This document shows, piece by piece, positions 11,298 to 21,069 of a stretch of DNA of 64,000 nt. Below the pieces are notes generated by a model. That model had not been told where the DNA came from. It made no database searches and saw only the letters and a program-made list of their open reading frames with translations. The stretch is taken from positions 1-64,000 of the forward strand of contig VYCM01000009.1 of the NCBI GenBank assembly GCA_009843915.1, written 5' to 3'. This stretch comes from Acidimicrobiaceae bacterium (GTDB lineage: Bacteria > Actinomycetota > Acidimicrobiia > Acidimicrobiales > Aldehydirespiratoraceae). The first letter of the stretch is position 1. Every line of letters begins with the position of its first letter. The translations under genes and the position numbers were made by a program.

Positions 11298-12164
11298 ATG
11301 GCGATCGAACGGGGATGCTGGACCGCTCCCGAAGCGCTCACCGGAGCCGATGCGGCCGCCTTCGCCAAGGCCACCGAAGAGCTCGGCTATTCGCAGCTGT
11401 GGGTGGGGGAGACCTTCGGGCGTGACCCGTTCGCCCTGGCCGCACACCTTGGCGCAGTCACGTCGACGCTCAGGCTGGCCAGCGGGATCGCCAACGTCTA
11501 CAACCGGCACCCGGGTGTGATGAAGCAGGGCGCGCACACCGTCGCGGAGCAGACCGGCGGCCGGTTCACGCTCGGCCTCGGCGTTTCCAGCCCGGTGATC
11601 GTGAGCAAGATCCGGGGCATCCCCTACGACAAGCCGCTGTCGTTCATGCGGTCCTACCTGGATGCCATGGACGAGGCCCGCTACGCCTCGGTACCGCCTC
11701 CCGAGGTGGTGCCCGTGGTGCTGGCCGCCCTCGGCCCGCGGATGCTAGAGCTCGCCGCCGAGCGCACCGCCGGCGCCCACCCGTACAACACGACACCGGA
11801 GCACACCGCCTTCGCCCGCTCGGTGATGGGACCCGACGCGCAACTCTGCGTGGAGCAGAAGGTGATGCTCACTTCCGACGCCGAACAGGCCCGTGCCACC
11901 GGCTGCAACGTGATGAAGTTCTACACCCGGGCTCCCGGCTACCGGAACTGCTGGAAGAGCCTCGGCTTCGACGACGACGACATCGACGGGCTCTCGGACC
12001 GCTTCGTGGACGCCATGGTGGCCTGGGGCGACGTCGACGCCATCGAGCGCCGGCTGGCCGAGCACGCCGACGCCGGCGCCACCCAGGTGTGCATCCAGGT
12101 GCTGCACCCCTCCGCCGGCGCGGCCGCCGTCGACTACGACGCGCTGTCCGCCCTGGCGCCGTGA
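11298..12164 (+). CDS. LLM-class F420-dependent oxidoreductase
   Basis: About 288 residues with the luciferase-like TIM barrel. Motifs: YSQLWVGETFGRDPF, LASGIANVYNRHP (the cofactor-region 'nRhP' segment) and TGGRFTLGLGVSS. Members use coenzyme F420 (or FMN) for hydride transfer; this N-terminus and length suit the F420 type. Substrate unknown. ATG 11298 is preceded by AAGGGA. The stop overlaps the GTG of the following SDR, so the two oxidoreductases are co-translated. Confidence 0.85.
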   Translation: MAIERGCWTAPEALTGADAAAFAKATEELGYSQLWVGETFGRDPFALAAHLGAVTSTLRLASGIANVYNRHPGVMKQGAHTVAEQTGGRFTLGLGVSSPVIVSKIRGIPYDKPLSFMRSYLDAMDEARYASVPPPEVVPVVLAALGPRMLELAAERTAGAHPYNTTPEHTAFARSVMGPDAQLCVEQKVMLTSDAEQARATGCNVMKFYTRAPGYRNCWKSLGFDDDDIDGLSDRFVDAMVAWGDVDAIERRLAEHADAGATQVCIQVLHPSAGAAAVDYDALSALAP

Positions 12165-13060
12165 AGGATCTAGCCGGCCGGGTGGCGGTGGTCACCGGCG
12201 GTGCCAGCGGCATGGGCCGGGGGATGGCCGAGCGCTTCGCGGCCGAGTCCATGCAGGTGGTGGTGACCGACATCGAGGAGCCGCCGCTGCACGAGACGGT
12301 GCAGTCCATCCGGGACGCCGGGGGAGAGGCGGTGGCGGTCACCTGCGACGTGTCCTCGTGGCCGTCGGTCGAGGCACTGCGCGACGCCTGCGTCGACGCC
12401 TACGGCCCCGCCGACGTGCTGTGCAACAACGCGGGCGTGGCCGCCACCGGCCCGATCTCGGAACTCTCGCTCAAGTCGTGGGAGTGGTGCCTAGGGGTCA
12501 ACCTGTGGGGCGTGATCCACGGCTGCCGGGCCTTCCTGCCGTCCATGATCGAGCGGGGCTCGGGCCACATCGTCAACACCGCTTCGGTGCTGGGCCATAT
12601 CACCTCGGCCGGGATCGGCCCCTACAACGTCTCCAAGCACGGGGTGGTGGCGCTCAGCGAGACTCTGCACGCCGAGATGCTCGCCGACGGCACCGGGGTG
12701 GGGGTCACGTGCCTGTGCCCCGGGCTGGTGTCCACCAACATCCTGGACTCCGAGCGCAACCGGCCCGAGCACCTGCAGGACCAGCCCGGCGTGACCGGCC
12801 TGTGGGACTCCGACGCGGTGGCTGGCGGCCCGGAGTCCGAGATGCGGGCCGCGATACGCGACCTGTACGCCCAGGCGCTGCGCCCGTCAGTAGTGGCCGA
12901 CATGGTGGTGCGGGCCATCCGGGGCGGCGAGCTCTGGCTGTTCACCGACCACGACTTCGACGGCGCCATCGCGGCCCGCCACCGCTCCATAGAGGACAGG
13001 CGCACACCCGACAGCGCCGCATCCCTGGGCGCTGCCCTGCTCGAGGACCACGACCCGTGA
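12161..13060 (+). CDS. short-chain dehydrogenase/reductase (classical SDR)
   Basis: About 299 residues. Rossmann motif TGGASGMG at the N-terminus, NNAG in strand 4, a serine in TASVLGH and the catalytic YNVSK. A roughly 40-residue C-terminal extension goes beyond the usual 250-residue SDR. Substrate unknown. The GTG at 12161 overlaps the stop of the upstream LLM oxidoreductase (GTGA). About 30 bases separate it from the first of two epimerase-like paralogues. Confidence 0.88.
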   Translation: MKDLAGRVAVVTGGASGMGRGMAERFAAESMQVVVTDIEEPPLHETVQSIRDAGGEAVAVTCDVSSWPSVEALRDACVDAYGPADVLCNNAGVAATGPISELSLKSWEWCLGVNLWGVIHGCRAFLPSMIERGSGHIVNTASVLGHITSAGIGPYNVSKHGVVALSETLHAEMLADGTGVGVTCLCPGLVSTNILDSERNRPEHLQDQPGVTGLWDSDAVAGGPESEMRAAIRDLYAQALRPSVVADMVVRAIRGGELWLFTDHDFDGAIAARHRSIEDRRTPDSAASLGAALLEDHDP

Positions 13061-13089
13061 GCCATCCCCGGGCGGGAGGGGGATAGCCG

Positions 13090-14103
13090 GTGAAGGTCCT
13101 GGTCACCGGCGCAACCGGCTTTGTGGGGTCCCACGCGGCCAAGGCGCTCCAGGACGCGGGCCACCGCGTGCGGGCCCTGGTGCGCACGCCGTCCAAGCTC
13201 GAGACGGTGACCGCCCGGGTGGGGGTCGACCCCGCCTCGTTGGAGACCGTCCAGGGCGATATCCGCGACGCCGGCGCCGTCACCGCCGCGGTCGACGGCT
13301 GCGAAGCGGTCGTGCACGCAGCCGCAGTGGTGAGTATCGATCCGGCCTCGGAGACCGAGGTGTCCGAGACCAACTTCCCGGGCGCGCTCAACGTGCTGGA
13401 CGCCGCGGTCGGCGCCGGCTGCGACCCGGTGGTGCATGTCTCCACCGGGGAGGCCCTGTTCCCGTTCCGCACCGACCCGGTGACCGTCGACCACCCGGTG
13501 GGCACCGCCCCCGGGGCCTACGCCCGGTCCAAGGCCCAGAGCGAGCACCTGGCCCGGCGGTACCAGTCCCAGGGGCACGGGGTGGTCATCGTCTATCCCG
13601 CCCTGACCATCGGCCCGGGCGACTACAACCAGTCGGTCCAGCTCCAGCCCATGAAGCTGTGGCTGACCAAGCCGCTCCCCCGGTCGGGCTACACGATGAC
13701 GATGGTCGACGTGCGCGACGTGGCCGCGGTGATCGCGGCCTCCATGGAGGCGGGCCGGGGTCCGAGGCGCTACCTGATGTTCGGCCACCACCTCACCGCC
13801 GGCGAGTTGCTGTCCGAGCTGCAGAGCGTGACAGGCCGGGACCTGAAGTCGGTTCCGGTGCCCAGGGCGCTGTTCTCGATATGGGGCCGGGTCGGGGACG
13901 TCGCGAACCGCTTCGGCCGGGACCTGGTGCTCACCACCGAGGCCGTGGACTACATGTTCAACTACTGCGCCGGCGACAACTCCGCCACGGAGCAGGACAC
14001 CGGCATCGTCCTGCGACCGGTGGCCGAGTCGCTGGCCGACACCATTGCCTGGATGCGCGACGAGGGGCACGTCTCCGCGGCCCAGGCCGGGGCCGTGCCT
14101 TAG
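13090..14103 (+). CDS. NAD-dependent epimerase/dehydratase-like extended SDR (copy 1)
   Basis: 337 residues, extended SDR. N-terminal VTGATGFVGSHAAKAL cofactor loop, a PGAYARSK segment supplying the YxxxK catalytic pair, and a C-terminal substrate domain. It resembles dihydroflavonol-reductase/HpnA-like NAD-dependent epimerases; the substrate cannot be assigned. A second gene of the same family follows at 14194 with very high identity, evidence of tandem duplication. Copy 1 has STGEALFPF where copy 2 has SSTAALFPF, so the region of the active-site serine differs. Confidence 0.85.
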   Translation: MKVLVTGATGFVGSHAAKALQDAGHRVRALVRTPSKLETVTARVGVDPASLETVQGDIRDAGAVTAAVDGCEAVVHAAAVVSIDPASETEVSETNFPGALNVLDAAVGAGCDPVVHVSTGEALFPFRTDPVTVDHPVGTAPGAYARSKAQSEHLARRYQSQGHGVVIVYPALTIGPGDYNQSVQLQPMKLWLTKPLPRSGYTMTMVDVRDVAAVIAASMEAGRGPRRYLMFGHHLTAGELLSELQSVTGRDLKSVPVPRALFSIWGRVGDVANRFGRDLVLTTEAVDYMFNYCAGDNSATEQDTGIVLRPVAESLADTIAWMRDEGHVSAAQAGAVP

Positions 14104-14128
14104 GCTGGGTCCACCAGCCGACTCAGAA

Positions 14129-14175
14129 ATCTCGGGTTGGTTTTGGGTGGCATATCCGCAGAACCGACCCGAGAT
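14129..14175 (+). terminator. strong RNA hairpin between the tandem epimerase genes
   Basis: Arms 14129-14144 and 14160-14175 pair over 16 positions, with two G-U wobbles when transcribed on the plus strand and a 15-base loop. There is no U tract, so it may be an attenuator or a processing/stability hairpin rather than a classical terminator. The Shine-Dalgarno of copy 2 (GGGAGGGG) lies just after it. Confidence 0.55.
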
Positions 14176-14193
14176 CACCGGGAGGGGCAGAGT

Positions 14194-15210
14194 ATGAGAG
14201 TCCTAGTCACCGGCGCAACCGGCTTTGTGGGGTCCCATGCGGCCAAGGCTCTCCAGGAAGCGGGCCACATCGTGCGGGCCCTGGTGCGCACGCCGGCCAA
14301 GCTCGAGACGGTCACTGCCCGGGTGGGAGTGGATCTCGCCTCGCTCGAGACAGCCGAGGCGGACATCGCCGACGCGGCGGCGGTCTCGGCCGCCATCGAG
14401 GGCTGCGACGCGGTGGCGCACGCGGCCGCGGTGGTGGGGACCGATCCGAGTTCCGAGGCCGACATCGAGGCCAGCAACTTCGCGGGCGCCCTCAACGTGC
14501 TGGGCGCGGCCGCGGACGCAGGCTGCGACCCCATCGTGCACGTGTCCAGCACCGCGGCGCTGTTCCCGTTCAGCACCGACCCCGTGACCGGCGACCATCC
14601 GGTGGGGAGCTCTCGCATGCCCTACGCGCGGTCCAAGGCCGACAGCGAGCGCCTGGCCCGGCGGCTCCAGGACTCGGGGCACGGCCTGGTCATCGTCTAC
14701 CCCGGCGGTGTGTTCGGCCCGGGCGACTACGGCGAGTCGACCCAGTTCAAGCCGCTCAAGCTGTGGCTCACCAAGCCCTTCATGCGCTCGTCCGGATACA
14801 CGATGAACCTGGTCGACGTGCGGGACATAGCTGCGGTCATAGCCGCATCCATGCAGGCCGGCCGAGGCCCGAAGCGCTACGTGATGTTCGGCCACCACCT
14901 AACCGCCGATGAGTTGCTGTCGGTGCTGTGCGAGGTGACGGGGCGGGACCTGAAGTCGGTGTCGATGCCCAAGGCGATGTTCTCGGCGTGGGGCCGGATG
15001 GGCGACCTCACCCGCCGCTTCGGCCTCGACCTGATCCTCACCTCCGAGGGCGTGGAGTACATGTACAACACCTGCGCCGGCGACAACTCGTTCACTGAGC
15101 AGGACACCGGCGTGACCCTTCGCTCCACCGGGGACTCCCTGGCCGACTCCATAGCCTGGATGCGCGACCAGGGGCACATCACCGCCGCCGATGCCGGCGC
15201 CGTGCCGTGA
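14194..15210 (+). CDS. NAD-dependent epimerase/dehydratase-like extended SDR (copy 2)
   Basis: 338 residues, the tandem paralogue of 13090-14103. The same VTGATGFVGSHAAKAL loop opens the protein, with MPYARSKAD supplying the YxxxK pair and VSSTAALFPF carrying the likely catalytic serine. Near-identical ends (AGAVP) show recent duplication. ATG 14194 follows a strong GGGAGGGG ribosome site. The divergence between copies is spread through the central substrate domain (for example PGGVFGPGDY against PALTIGPGDY), so the pair may have split in substrate preference. Function not assigned. Confidence 0.85.
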   Translation: MRVLVTGATGFVGSHAAKALQEAGHIVRALVRTPAKLETVTARVGVDLASLETAEADIADAAAVSAAIEGCDAVAHAAAVVGTDPSSEADIEASNFAGALNVLGAAADAGCDPIVHVSSTAALFPFSTDPVTGDHPVGSSRMPYARSKADSERLARRLQDSGHGLVIVYPGGVFGPGDYGESTQFKPLKLWLTKPFMRSSGYTMNLVDVRDIAAVIAASMQAGRGPKRYVMFGHHLTADELLSVLCEVTGRDLKSVSMPKAMFSAWGRMGDLTRRFGLDLILTSEGVEYMYNTCAGDNSFTEQDTGVTLRSTGDSLADSIAWMRDQGHITAADAGAVP

Positions 15211-15214
15211 CTCT

Positions 15215-15242
15215 TTGGCAGTATCCTATCTTTCAATAATCT
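15215..15242 (+). promoter_or_regulatory. candidate sigma-A-type promoter of comF-hpf-secA
   Basis: TTGGCA (15215-15220), 16 bases, then TAATCT (15237-15242), in an unusually AT-rich 80-base gap before comF. Position and composition fit a vegetative promoter for the downstream housekeeping block. Confidence 0.45.
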
Positions 15243-15289
15243 TCCATCTTTTTCAAGGGTTCTTGATCCGGAACGGCTAGGCTGCTCGG

Positions 15290-15823
15290 ATGCAGGACGT
15301 GCGGATCGACGGCGTGGACGCACTGTGGGCCGGCTGGTGCCACGAGGGCGCCGCGGCCGAGTTGGTGCGCGCCCTCAAGTACGGACGCAAGACCGCGGTG
15401 GTAACCCTGATCGCCGACCGGATGGCATCCGTCGCGTCCGCGGGGCCGGCTCCGAACTTGGTCACCTGGGTTCCCTGCAGTCCGGCGCGTCACCGCGAGC
15501 GCGGCTTCGATCCGGCCGAGCTCCTGGCCCGGGCCTACGCCCGGCGCATGGGGTTGCGGGCTCGTCGCCTGCTGCGCCGACTGGACGACGAGCCGCAGAC
15601 CTCCCGGTCTCTCCAGGGGCGCCTGGCCGGCCCCAGGATGGCGGTCCGGCGCGGCCGGTTGGGCGGGCTGATCCTGGTCGTCGACGACGTGTGCACCACC
15701 GGCTCGACGCTGCGGGTGGCGGCATCTGCGCTCAGGGCCGGCGGCGCGGCGGCGGTGGTGGCTGCGGTGGCTACGGTCGCGCCCGCGGCGCCGCGGCAGC
15801 CCGTCGCGCTACCTCTACCATGA
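15290..15823 (+). CDS. ComF-like phosphoribosyltransferase-fold protein
   Basis: 177 residues. Visible: LVRALKYGRKT, PCSPARHRERGFDPAELLA and the PRPP-binding loop LVVDDVCTTGST, all typical of ComF/GntX. ComF proteins assist DNA uptake or recycling in competent bacteria, but in actinobacteria the gene is a conserved neighbour of hpf and secA with uncertain role. The N-terminal four-cysteine zinc ribbon normally found in ComF is absent, making this a short form. ATG 15290 fits the start of homology; no strong ribosome site is seen. Confidence 0.8.
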   Translation: MQDVRIDGVDALWAGWCHEGAAAELVRALKYGRKTAVVTLIADRMASVASAGPAPNLVTWVPCSPARHRERGFDPAELLARAYARRMGLRARRLLRRLDDEPQTSRSLQGRLAGPRMAVRRGRLGGLILVVDDVCTTGSTLRVAASALRAGGAAAVVAAVATVAPAAPRQPVALPLP

Positions 15824-15863
15824 GGGCGCATCGAAGCCACAGGAGGCCACAGGGAGGTTGGAC

Positions 15864-16454
15864 GTGGAGATATCGATCAGCAGCCGCCACACAACCGTCA
15901 CGCCGGGCCTCGAGGAGGCCGTGAGATCCAAGATCGGGCAGCTCGACCGTTACCTTGACGACCTGGACACCGCCGAGGTGCACTTCGATGAGGCCCGAAA
16001 TCCCCGCATCGTCGACCGCGAGACCTGTGAGGTGACCCTGACGGGGCACGGCCACCATCTGCGCTGCAAGGTGAACGCCCCCGACGCGTTCACCGCTGTG
16101 GACCTCGCCGAGGCCAAGCTGGAGCGCCAGATTCGCAAGCTGCGGACCAAGCTCCAGCACCGCCACCGTGGCCGCGGCGACACGATACGGACCAGCAGTG
16201 ACGGCGAGGTGCAGCCGATCCCCCAGGCGGTCGGAGACTCTGGAGCGGTCGACGGCGCCGACGTCGAGCCGGAGTTGAGGATCGTCAAGACCAAGCGGTT
16301 CCACCTCGGCCCGCTCAGTCCGGAGGAGGCCGCGCTGAAGATGGACCTGATGGGCCACGGCTTCTTCTTCTTCATCAACTCGGCCACGGGGCGCTCCGCG
16401 GTGGTGTACCGGCGCGACGACGGCGCCGTGGGCCTCATCGACGAGGCCGATTAA
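15864..16454 (+). CDS. hpf: ribosome hibernation promoting factor, long form
   Basis: About 196 residues. N-terminal S30AE domain (EISISSRHTTVTPGLEE, about 1-105), a short variable linker, and a C-terminal dimerisation domain (IVKTKRFHLGPLSPEEAALKMDLMGHGFFFF). The long form dimerises 70S ribosomes into inactive 100S particles in stationary phase. GTG 15864 lies 6 bases after GGGAGG and is preferred over TTG 15858, which touches the ribosome site. It sits 20 bases before secA, as in most actinobacteria. Confidence 0.93.
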   Translation: MEISISSRHTTVTPGLEEAVRSKIGQLDRYLDDLDTAEVHFDEARNPRIVDRETCEVTLTGHGHHLRCKVNAPDAFTAVDLAEAKLERQIRKLRTKLQHRHRGRGDTIRTSSDGEVQPIPQAVGDSGAVDGADVEPELRIVKTKRFHLGPLSPEEAALKMDLMGHGFFFFINSATGRSAVVYRRDDGAVGLIDEAD

Positions 16455-16474
16455 GGGAAGCGCGGTCGGGGCCG

Positions 16475-19216
16475 ATGTCGCTGCTTAGGAGAGTCCTGCG
16501 CTCGGGCGAGGGGCGCAAGCTCAGGGATCTCCAGGCCCTCGTCCCCGACATCAACGCGCTCGAGGGTGAGATGCAGCGCCTCGACGACGACGGGCTGCGG
16601 GCCCGCACCGGCGAGTTCCGCGGGCGGCTGGAGAGGGGCGAGTCCACCGACGAGCTGCTGCTGGAGGCCTTCGCGGTGGTGCGGGAGGCATCGGTGAGGG
16701 TGCTCGGCCAGCGCCATTTCGACGTGCAGCTCGTCGGCGGCGCGGCGCTGCACTGGGGCGCGGTGGCGGAGATGCGCACCGGTGAGGGCAAGACCCTCAC
16801 CTCCACGCTGCCGGTCTACCTCAGCGGACTGACCGGCCGGGGCGTCCATGTGGTGACGGTCAACGACTATCTGGCCGGGCGGGACGCGGAGTGGATGGGC
16901 CGGCTCTACAAGTGGCTCGGCCTCACCGTCGGGCTGATCGTCCCCGGCAACCGGGGATGGGAGCACAAGCGGCGCCAGTACGCCTGCGACGTGACCTACG
17001 GGACCAACAACGAGCTCGGCTTCGACTACCTGCGGGACAACATGGCCATGTCGCGCGCCGAGCAGGTGCAGCGCGGCCACCACTACTGCATCGTGGACGA
17101 GATCGACTCGATCCTCATCGACGAGGCGCGCACCCCGCTGATCATCAGCGGCCAGGTGGCCGACGCGGCCAAGCTGTACACCCGCTTCGCGGGGATCGCA
17201 CGCGGCCTTCAGCGCGACGTCCACTACGAGGTGGACGAGGAGAAGCGCTCGGTCGCGCCCCTCGAGGAGGGCGTCCACGCGGTCGAGCGGATGCTCGGCG
17301 TGGACAACCTCTACGACCTGGTGGCCCAGAACCTGGTGCACCAGCTGCAGGCCGCGCTGCGGGCCAAGGAGCTCTACCGGCGCGACCGCGACTACATCGT
17401 GGATCACAACCAGGTCAAGATCGTCGACGAGTTCACCGGACGGGTCCTGGAAGGGCGGCGCTGGTCCGACGGGCTGCACCAAGCCGTCGAGGCCAAGGAG
17501 GGGGTGGCCATCAAGGAGGAGAACCAGACGCTGGCCACCATCACGCTGCAGAACTACTACCGGATGTACGAGCGCCTGGCCGGCATGACCGGCACGGCCG
17601 AGACCGAGGCCAGCGAGTTCGCCTCCACCTACGGACTGCACGTGGTGGGCGTGCCCACCCACCGGCCGATGATCCGCGGCGACCGGGCCGACCTGATCTA
17701 CAAGACCGAGGACGCCAAGTTCGCGGCCTGCGCCACCGACATACTGGAGCGCAACGAGCGGGGCCAGCCGGTGCTGGTGGGCACCGTCTCGGTGGAGAAG
17801 TCCGAGAAGCTGTCCCGCCTGCTCGACAAGCAGGACATCGCCCATGAGGTGCTCAACGCCAAACAGCACCACCGCGAGGCCGAGATCGTCACCCAGGCCG
17901 GCCGGCTGGGCGCGGTCACGGTGGCCACCAACATGGCCGGGCGCGGCGTCGACATCCTCCTGGGAGGCAATCCCGAGGGTCTGGCCCGCCGCGACCTCAG
18001 GGCCGAGGCTCTCGAGGAGGCCACGCCCGAGGGCGACCAGCGCCTGGCCGAGCTGACGGCCAAGCATCGGGCCGCCACCGACGCCGAGCGCGAGGAGGTG
18101 CTCGAGCTCGGAGGGCTGTACGTGCTCGGCACCGAGCGCCATGAGAGCCGGCGGATAGACAACCAGCTCAGAGGCCGCTCAGGGCGCCAGGGCGACCCCG
18201 GCGAGAGCCGCTTCTACCTGTCGCTGGAGGACGATCTCATGAGCCGGTTCGCCACCGGCGCCATGAACTGGGTGATGGACAAGGCCCTGCCCGAGGACGT
18301 GCCGATCGAGGCGGGCATGGTCACCAAGGCCATCGAGCGGGCCCAGAACACCGTGGAGCAGCGCAACGCCGAGACCCGCAAGAACGTTCTCAAGTACGAC
18401 GAGGTGATGAACGAGCAGCGCAAGGTCATCTACCAGCGCCGCTCCCAGATCCTCGACGGGACGGACCTCCGGTCGGAGGCTCTGGAGCACCTGGAGGCGG
18501 CGGTCGCCTCCGCCATTGCCACCCACTGCGAATCCGAGCACGCCGAGGAGTGGGACCGTGAGGGGTTGGCCACGGAGCTGGCCGGGCTGTGGCCCGGCGG
18601 GGTGGAGACGACTCGGCTGGAGGCGGTTGCCACGCACGACGAGTTGTACGAGGTCGTCAACCGGGCTGCCCTGGACCACTACGGCGAGCGGGAGGAGCAG
18701 CTCAGCGAAGACGTGATGCGCCAGGTGGAGCGCCAGGTGATGCTCCGCCTGATCGACCAGAGGTGGCGGTCCCACCTGCGCGAGATGGACCTGCTGCGGG
18801 AGGGCATCCACCTGCGGGCCATGGGGCAGAAGGACCCCGCCACCGAATGGCAGCGCGAGGGCTTCGAGATGTTCGGGCAGATGATGGACGGCATCGCCCT
18901 GGACTTCGTGCGCTACGTGATGCACGTCCAGCTGGCCGAGCAGGCGCCCGAGGACGACGCCCGCCTGGTGGGCGTGACCGCCGGCAAGAGCGAGGCCGCC
19001 TCGCCGGCGCCGGCGGGGGTCGGCGCCTCGGCTGTGCAGCCGGCCGCGGCCGCAGCGGCTTCATCGGGCACAAACCGAGCGGCGGTGCCGAACCGGCCGC
19101 GGAACCGGGTGCCGGTCGTCAAGAGCGAGCTGGAGAAGGTCGGGCGCAACGAGCCGTGCCCCTGCGGAAGCGGCAAGAAGTACAAGATGTGTCACGGCCG
19201 CCCCGGCGCGGGCTAG
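16475..19216 (+). CDS. secA: preprotein translocase ATPase SecA
   Basis: 913 residues, normal full length. Motor ATPase pushing preproteins through SecYEG. Motifs: EMRTGEGKT (Walker A), VDEIDSILIDEARTPL (Walker B/DEAD-like), TNMAGRGVDI and RGRSGRQGDPG (motor 2), the helical scaffold with QRWRSHLREMD, and a C-terminal zinc-binding tail CPCGSGKKYKMCHG for SecB/lipid contact. An Ala/Pro-rich linker precedes the tail. It lies directly before prfB with a 6-base gap, the usual actinobacterial order. Confidence 0.98.
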   Translation: MSLLRRVLRSGEGRKLRDLQALVPDINALEGEMQRLDDDGLRARTGEFRGRLERGESTDELLLEAFAVVREASVRVLGQRHFDVQLVGGAALHWGAVAEMRTGEGKTLTSTLPVYLSGLTGRGVHVVTVNDYLAGRDAEWMGRLYKWLGLTVGLIVPGNRGWEHKRRQYACDVTYGTNNELGFDYLRDNMAMSRAEQVQRGHHYCIVDEIDSILIDEARTPLIISGQVADAAKLYTRFAGIARGLQRDVHYEVDEEKRSVAPLEEGVHAVERMLGVDNLYDLVAQNLVHQLQAALRAKELYRRDRDYIVDHNQVKIVDEFTGRVLEGRRWSDGLHQAVEAKEGVAIKEENQTLATITLQNYYRMYERLAGMTGTAETEASEFASTYGLHVVGVPTHRPMIRGDRADLIYKTEDAKFAACATDILERNERGQPVLVGTVSVEKSEKLSRLLDKQDIAHEVLNAKQHHREAEIVTQAGRLGAVTVATNMAGRGVDILLGGNPEGLARRDLRAEALEEATPEGDQRLAELTAKHRAATDAEREEVLELGGLYVLGTERHESRRIDNQLRGRSGRQGDPGESRFYLSLEDDLMSRFATGAMNWVMDKALPEDVPIEAGMVTKAIERAQNTVEQRNAETRKNVLKYDEVMNEQRKVIYQRRSQILDGTDLRSEALEHLEAAVASAIATHCESEHAEEWDREGLATELAGLWPGGVETTRLEAVATHDELYEVVNRAALDHYGEREEQLSEDVMRQVERQVMLRLIDQRWRSHLREMDLLREGIHLRAMGQKDPATEWQREGFEMFGQMMDGIALDFVRYVMHVQLAEQAPEDDARLVGVTAGKSEAASPAPAGVGASAVQPAAAAAASSGTNRAAVPNRPRNRVPVVKSELEKVGRNEPCPCGSGKKYKMCHGRPGAG

Positions 19217-19222
19217 GCAACC

Positions 19223-20392
19223 GTGCAGGACTTCAGCGACGATCTGCGCCGGCTGCGCGGTCGCCTCGAGGAGGCCGAGGCCTACCTTCGCATCGACGCG
19301 CTGCGGGTCCGGCTCCCCCAGCTCGAGGCTGAGTCGTCACGCCCCGATCTGTGGGATCAGCCAGAACGGGCCCGGGCCGTGACCTCCGAGCTGGCTTCGA
19401 TCAGCGACGACCTGGCGATATTCGAACGTCTGGCCGACGGGATCTCCGACGCGGAGACCCTCAACCAACTCGCGGTGGAGGAGGGGGACGCCTCCGAGGA
19501 GGCTGAGATCGCGCGGCTGGTGACCGATGTCGCCGCTCGCTTCGACGAGCTCGAGCTGCGGTCGCTGTTCACCGGCGAGTTCGACGAGCGGGACGCCGTC
19601 TGCCAGATCAAGTCGGGCGAGGGCGGCACCGACTCGCAGGACTGGGCCGAGATGCTGCTGCGGATGTACCGCCGCTGGGCCGAGCGCCGCGGCTTCGATC
19701 TGGAGGTGACCGCCCTCTCGGAGGGCACCGAGGCCGGGTACTCCAGCGTGGACTTCCTGGTGAAGGGCCGCTGCGCCTACGGCTGGATGCGCTCCGAGCA
19801 CGGCGTGCACCGCCTGGTGCGCATCTCCCCGTTCAACAACGAGGGCAAGCGCCAGACGGCGTTCACCGCGGTCGACGTGGCCCCCTTCTTCGAGGAGGTC
19901 TCCGACGAGGTGGCCATCGACGAGAAGGACCTGCGGGTCGACACCTACCGCTCCTCGGGGGCCGGCGGCCAGCATGTCAACGTCACCGACTCGGCGGTGC
20001 GGATCACGCACCTGCCCACCGGGATCGTCACCAGCTGCCAGAACGAGCGCAGCCAGCACCAGAACAAGGAGCGCGCCATGCAGATGCTGGCCGCCAAGCT
20101 GCTCAACCTGGAGCGCAAGAGGCTCGCCGACGAGATCGCGGGCATCAAGGGCGAGCAGCGGAAGGTGGGTTTCGGCAGCCAGATACGCAGCTATGTGATG
20201 CAGCCCTACCAGATGGTGCGGGACCAGCGCACCCGCCATGAGACCCCCAACGTCGACGCGGTGCTGGGCGGGGATCTTGATCCGTTCATGGAGTCGTGGC
20301 TCCGGTGGAGCCGGGCCTCCGGTGCCGCGGGCTCAATCGAGGGGGCTGGTACTGTCGCCACGTCACCGAAGGCCCCCGGAGGCGACGCCTGA
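19223..20392 (+). CDS. prfB: peptide chain release factor 2
   Basis: 389 residues. Reads UGA and UAA stop codons. The class-II anticodon tripeptide SPF ([12 protein letters not shown]) and catalytic GGQ ([16 protein letters not shown]) are present. There is no programmed +1 frameshift: the gene reads straight from the GTG at 19223, as in many actinobacteria. The last ~25 residues (Gly/Ala/Pro-rich) extend past the usual end and overlap the ftsE start by one base. It is relevant to the probable UGA-recoded gene at 54062-55216, since RF2 would compete there. Confidence 0.96.
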   Translation: MQDFSDDLRRLRGRLEEAEAYLRIDALRVRLPQLEAESSRPDLWDQPERARAVTSELASISDDLAIFERLADGISDAETLNQLAVEEGDASEEAEIARLVTDVAARFDELELRSLFTGEFDERDAVCQIKSGEGGTDSQDWAEMLLRMYRRWAERRGFDLEVTALSEGTEAGYSSVDFLVKGRCAYGWMRSEHGVHRLVRISPFNNEGKRQTAFTAVDVAPFFEEVSDEVAIDEKDLRVDTYRSSGAGGQHVNVTDSAVRITHLPTGIVTSCQNERSQHQNKERAMQMLAAKLLNLERKRLADEIAGIKGEQRKVGFGSQIRSYVMQPYQMVRDQRTRHETPNVDAVLGGDLDPFMESWLRWSRASGAAGSIEGAGTVATSPKAPGGDA

Positions 20393-21069
20393 TGATCAAG
20401 ATGGAGAAGGTCACGAAAGTCTTCAAGGGCGACGTGGTGGCCCTGCGCGACGTGACCATCGACATCGGCAAGGGGGAGTTCGTCTTCCTGGTGGGTCCCT
20501 CCGGCTCCGGCAAGTCCACATTCATCCGCCTGCTCAACCGCGAGGACGTGCCCGAACACGGCCGGATATTCGTGGCCGGCCGCGACATCGGCGGACTCAG
20601 CGGATGGAGGGTGCCCTACCTCCGGCGCAACATCGGCTACGTGTTCCAGGACTTCAAGCTCCTCCAGAAGAAGACGGTGGCCGAGAACGTGGCCTTCGCT
20701 CTGGAGGTGATCGGCAAGGGCCCCCAGGTCATCAACCGCCAAGTGCCCGCCATCCTGGAACTGGTCGGGCTGTCCCGCAAAATGGACCGCTTCCCCCGCG
20801 AGCTCTCAGGAGGCGAGCAACAGCGGGTGTCGATCGCCCGGGCCTTCGTCAACCGGCCGCTGATCCTGCTGGCCGACGAGCCCACCGGGAACCTCGACCC
20901 CACGACGTCGGTCGGCATCATGCGCCTGTTGGAGCGGATCAACGAGATAGGCACGACCGTGGTGATGGCCACCCACGACAGCAGCGTCGTGGACAGCATG
21001 CGGCAGCGGGTGGTCGAGCTGGACCGAGGGATGGTCGTGCGCGACCAGGCCCGAGGCGTCTACGAGTAA
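20392..21069 (+). CDS. ftsE: cell-division ABC transporter ATPase FtsE
   Basis: 225 residues. Walker [11 protein letters not shown]-loop FQDFKLL, signature LSGGEQQR, Walker B LLADEP and the switch histidine in MATHD. With FtsX it forms a mechanotransmitting complex that activates peptidoglycan hydrolases at the septum. ATG 20392 overlaps the prfB stop by one base, so translation is coupled. Confidence 0.97.
   Translation: MIKMEKVTKVFKGDVVALRDVTIDIGKGEFVFLVGPSGSGKSTFIRLLNREDVPEHGRIFVAGRDIGGLSGWRVPYLRRNIGYVFQDFKLLQKKTVAENVAFALEVIGKGPQVINRQVPAILELVGLSRKMDRFPRELSGGEQQRVSIARAFVNRPLILLADEPTGNLDPTTSVGIMRLLERINEIGTTVVMATHDSSVVDSMRQRVVELDRGMVVRDQARGVYE

Noticed and set aside
19223-19320. Programmed frameshift in prfB
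   Set aside because: The gene is in one frame from its start with no internal TGA; many actinobacteria lack the frameshift.
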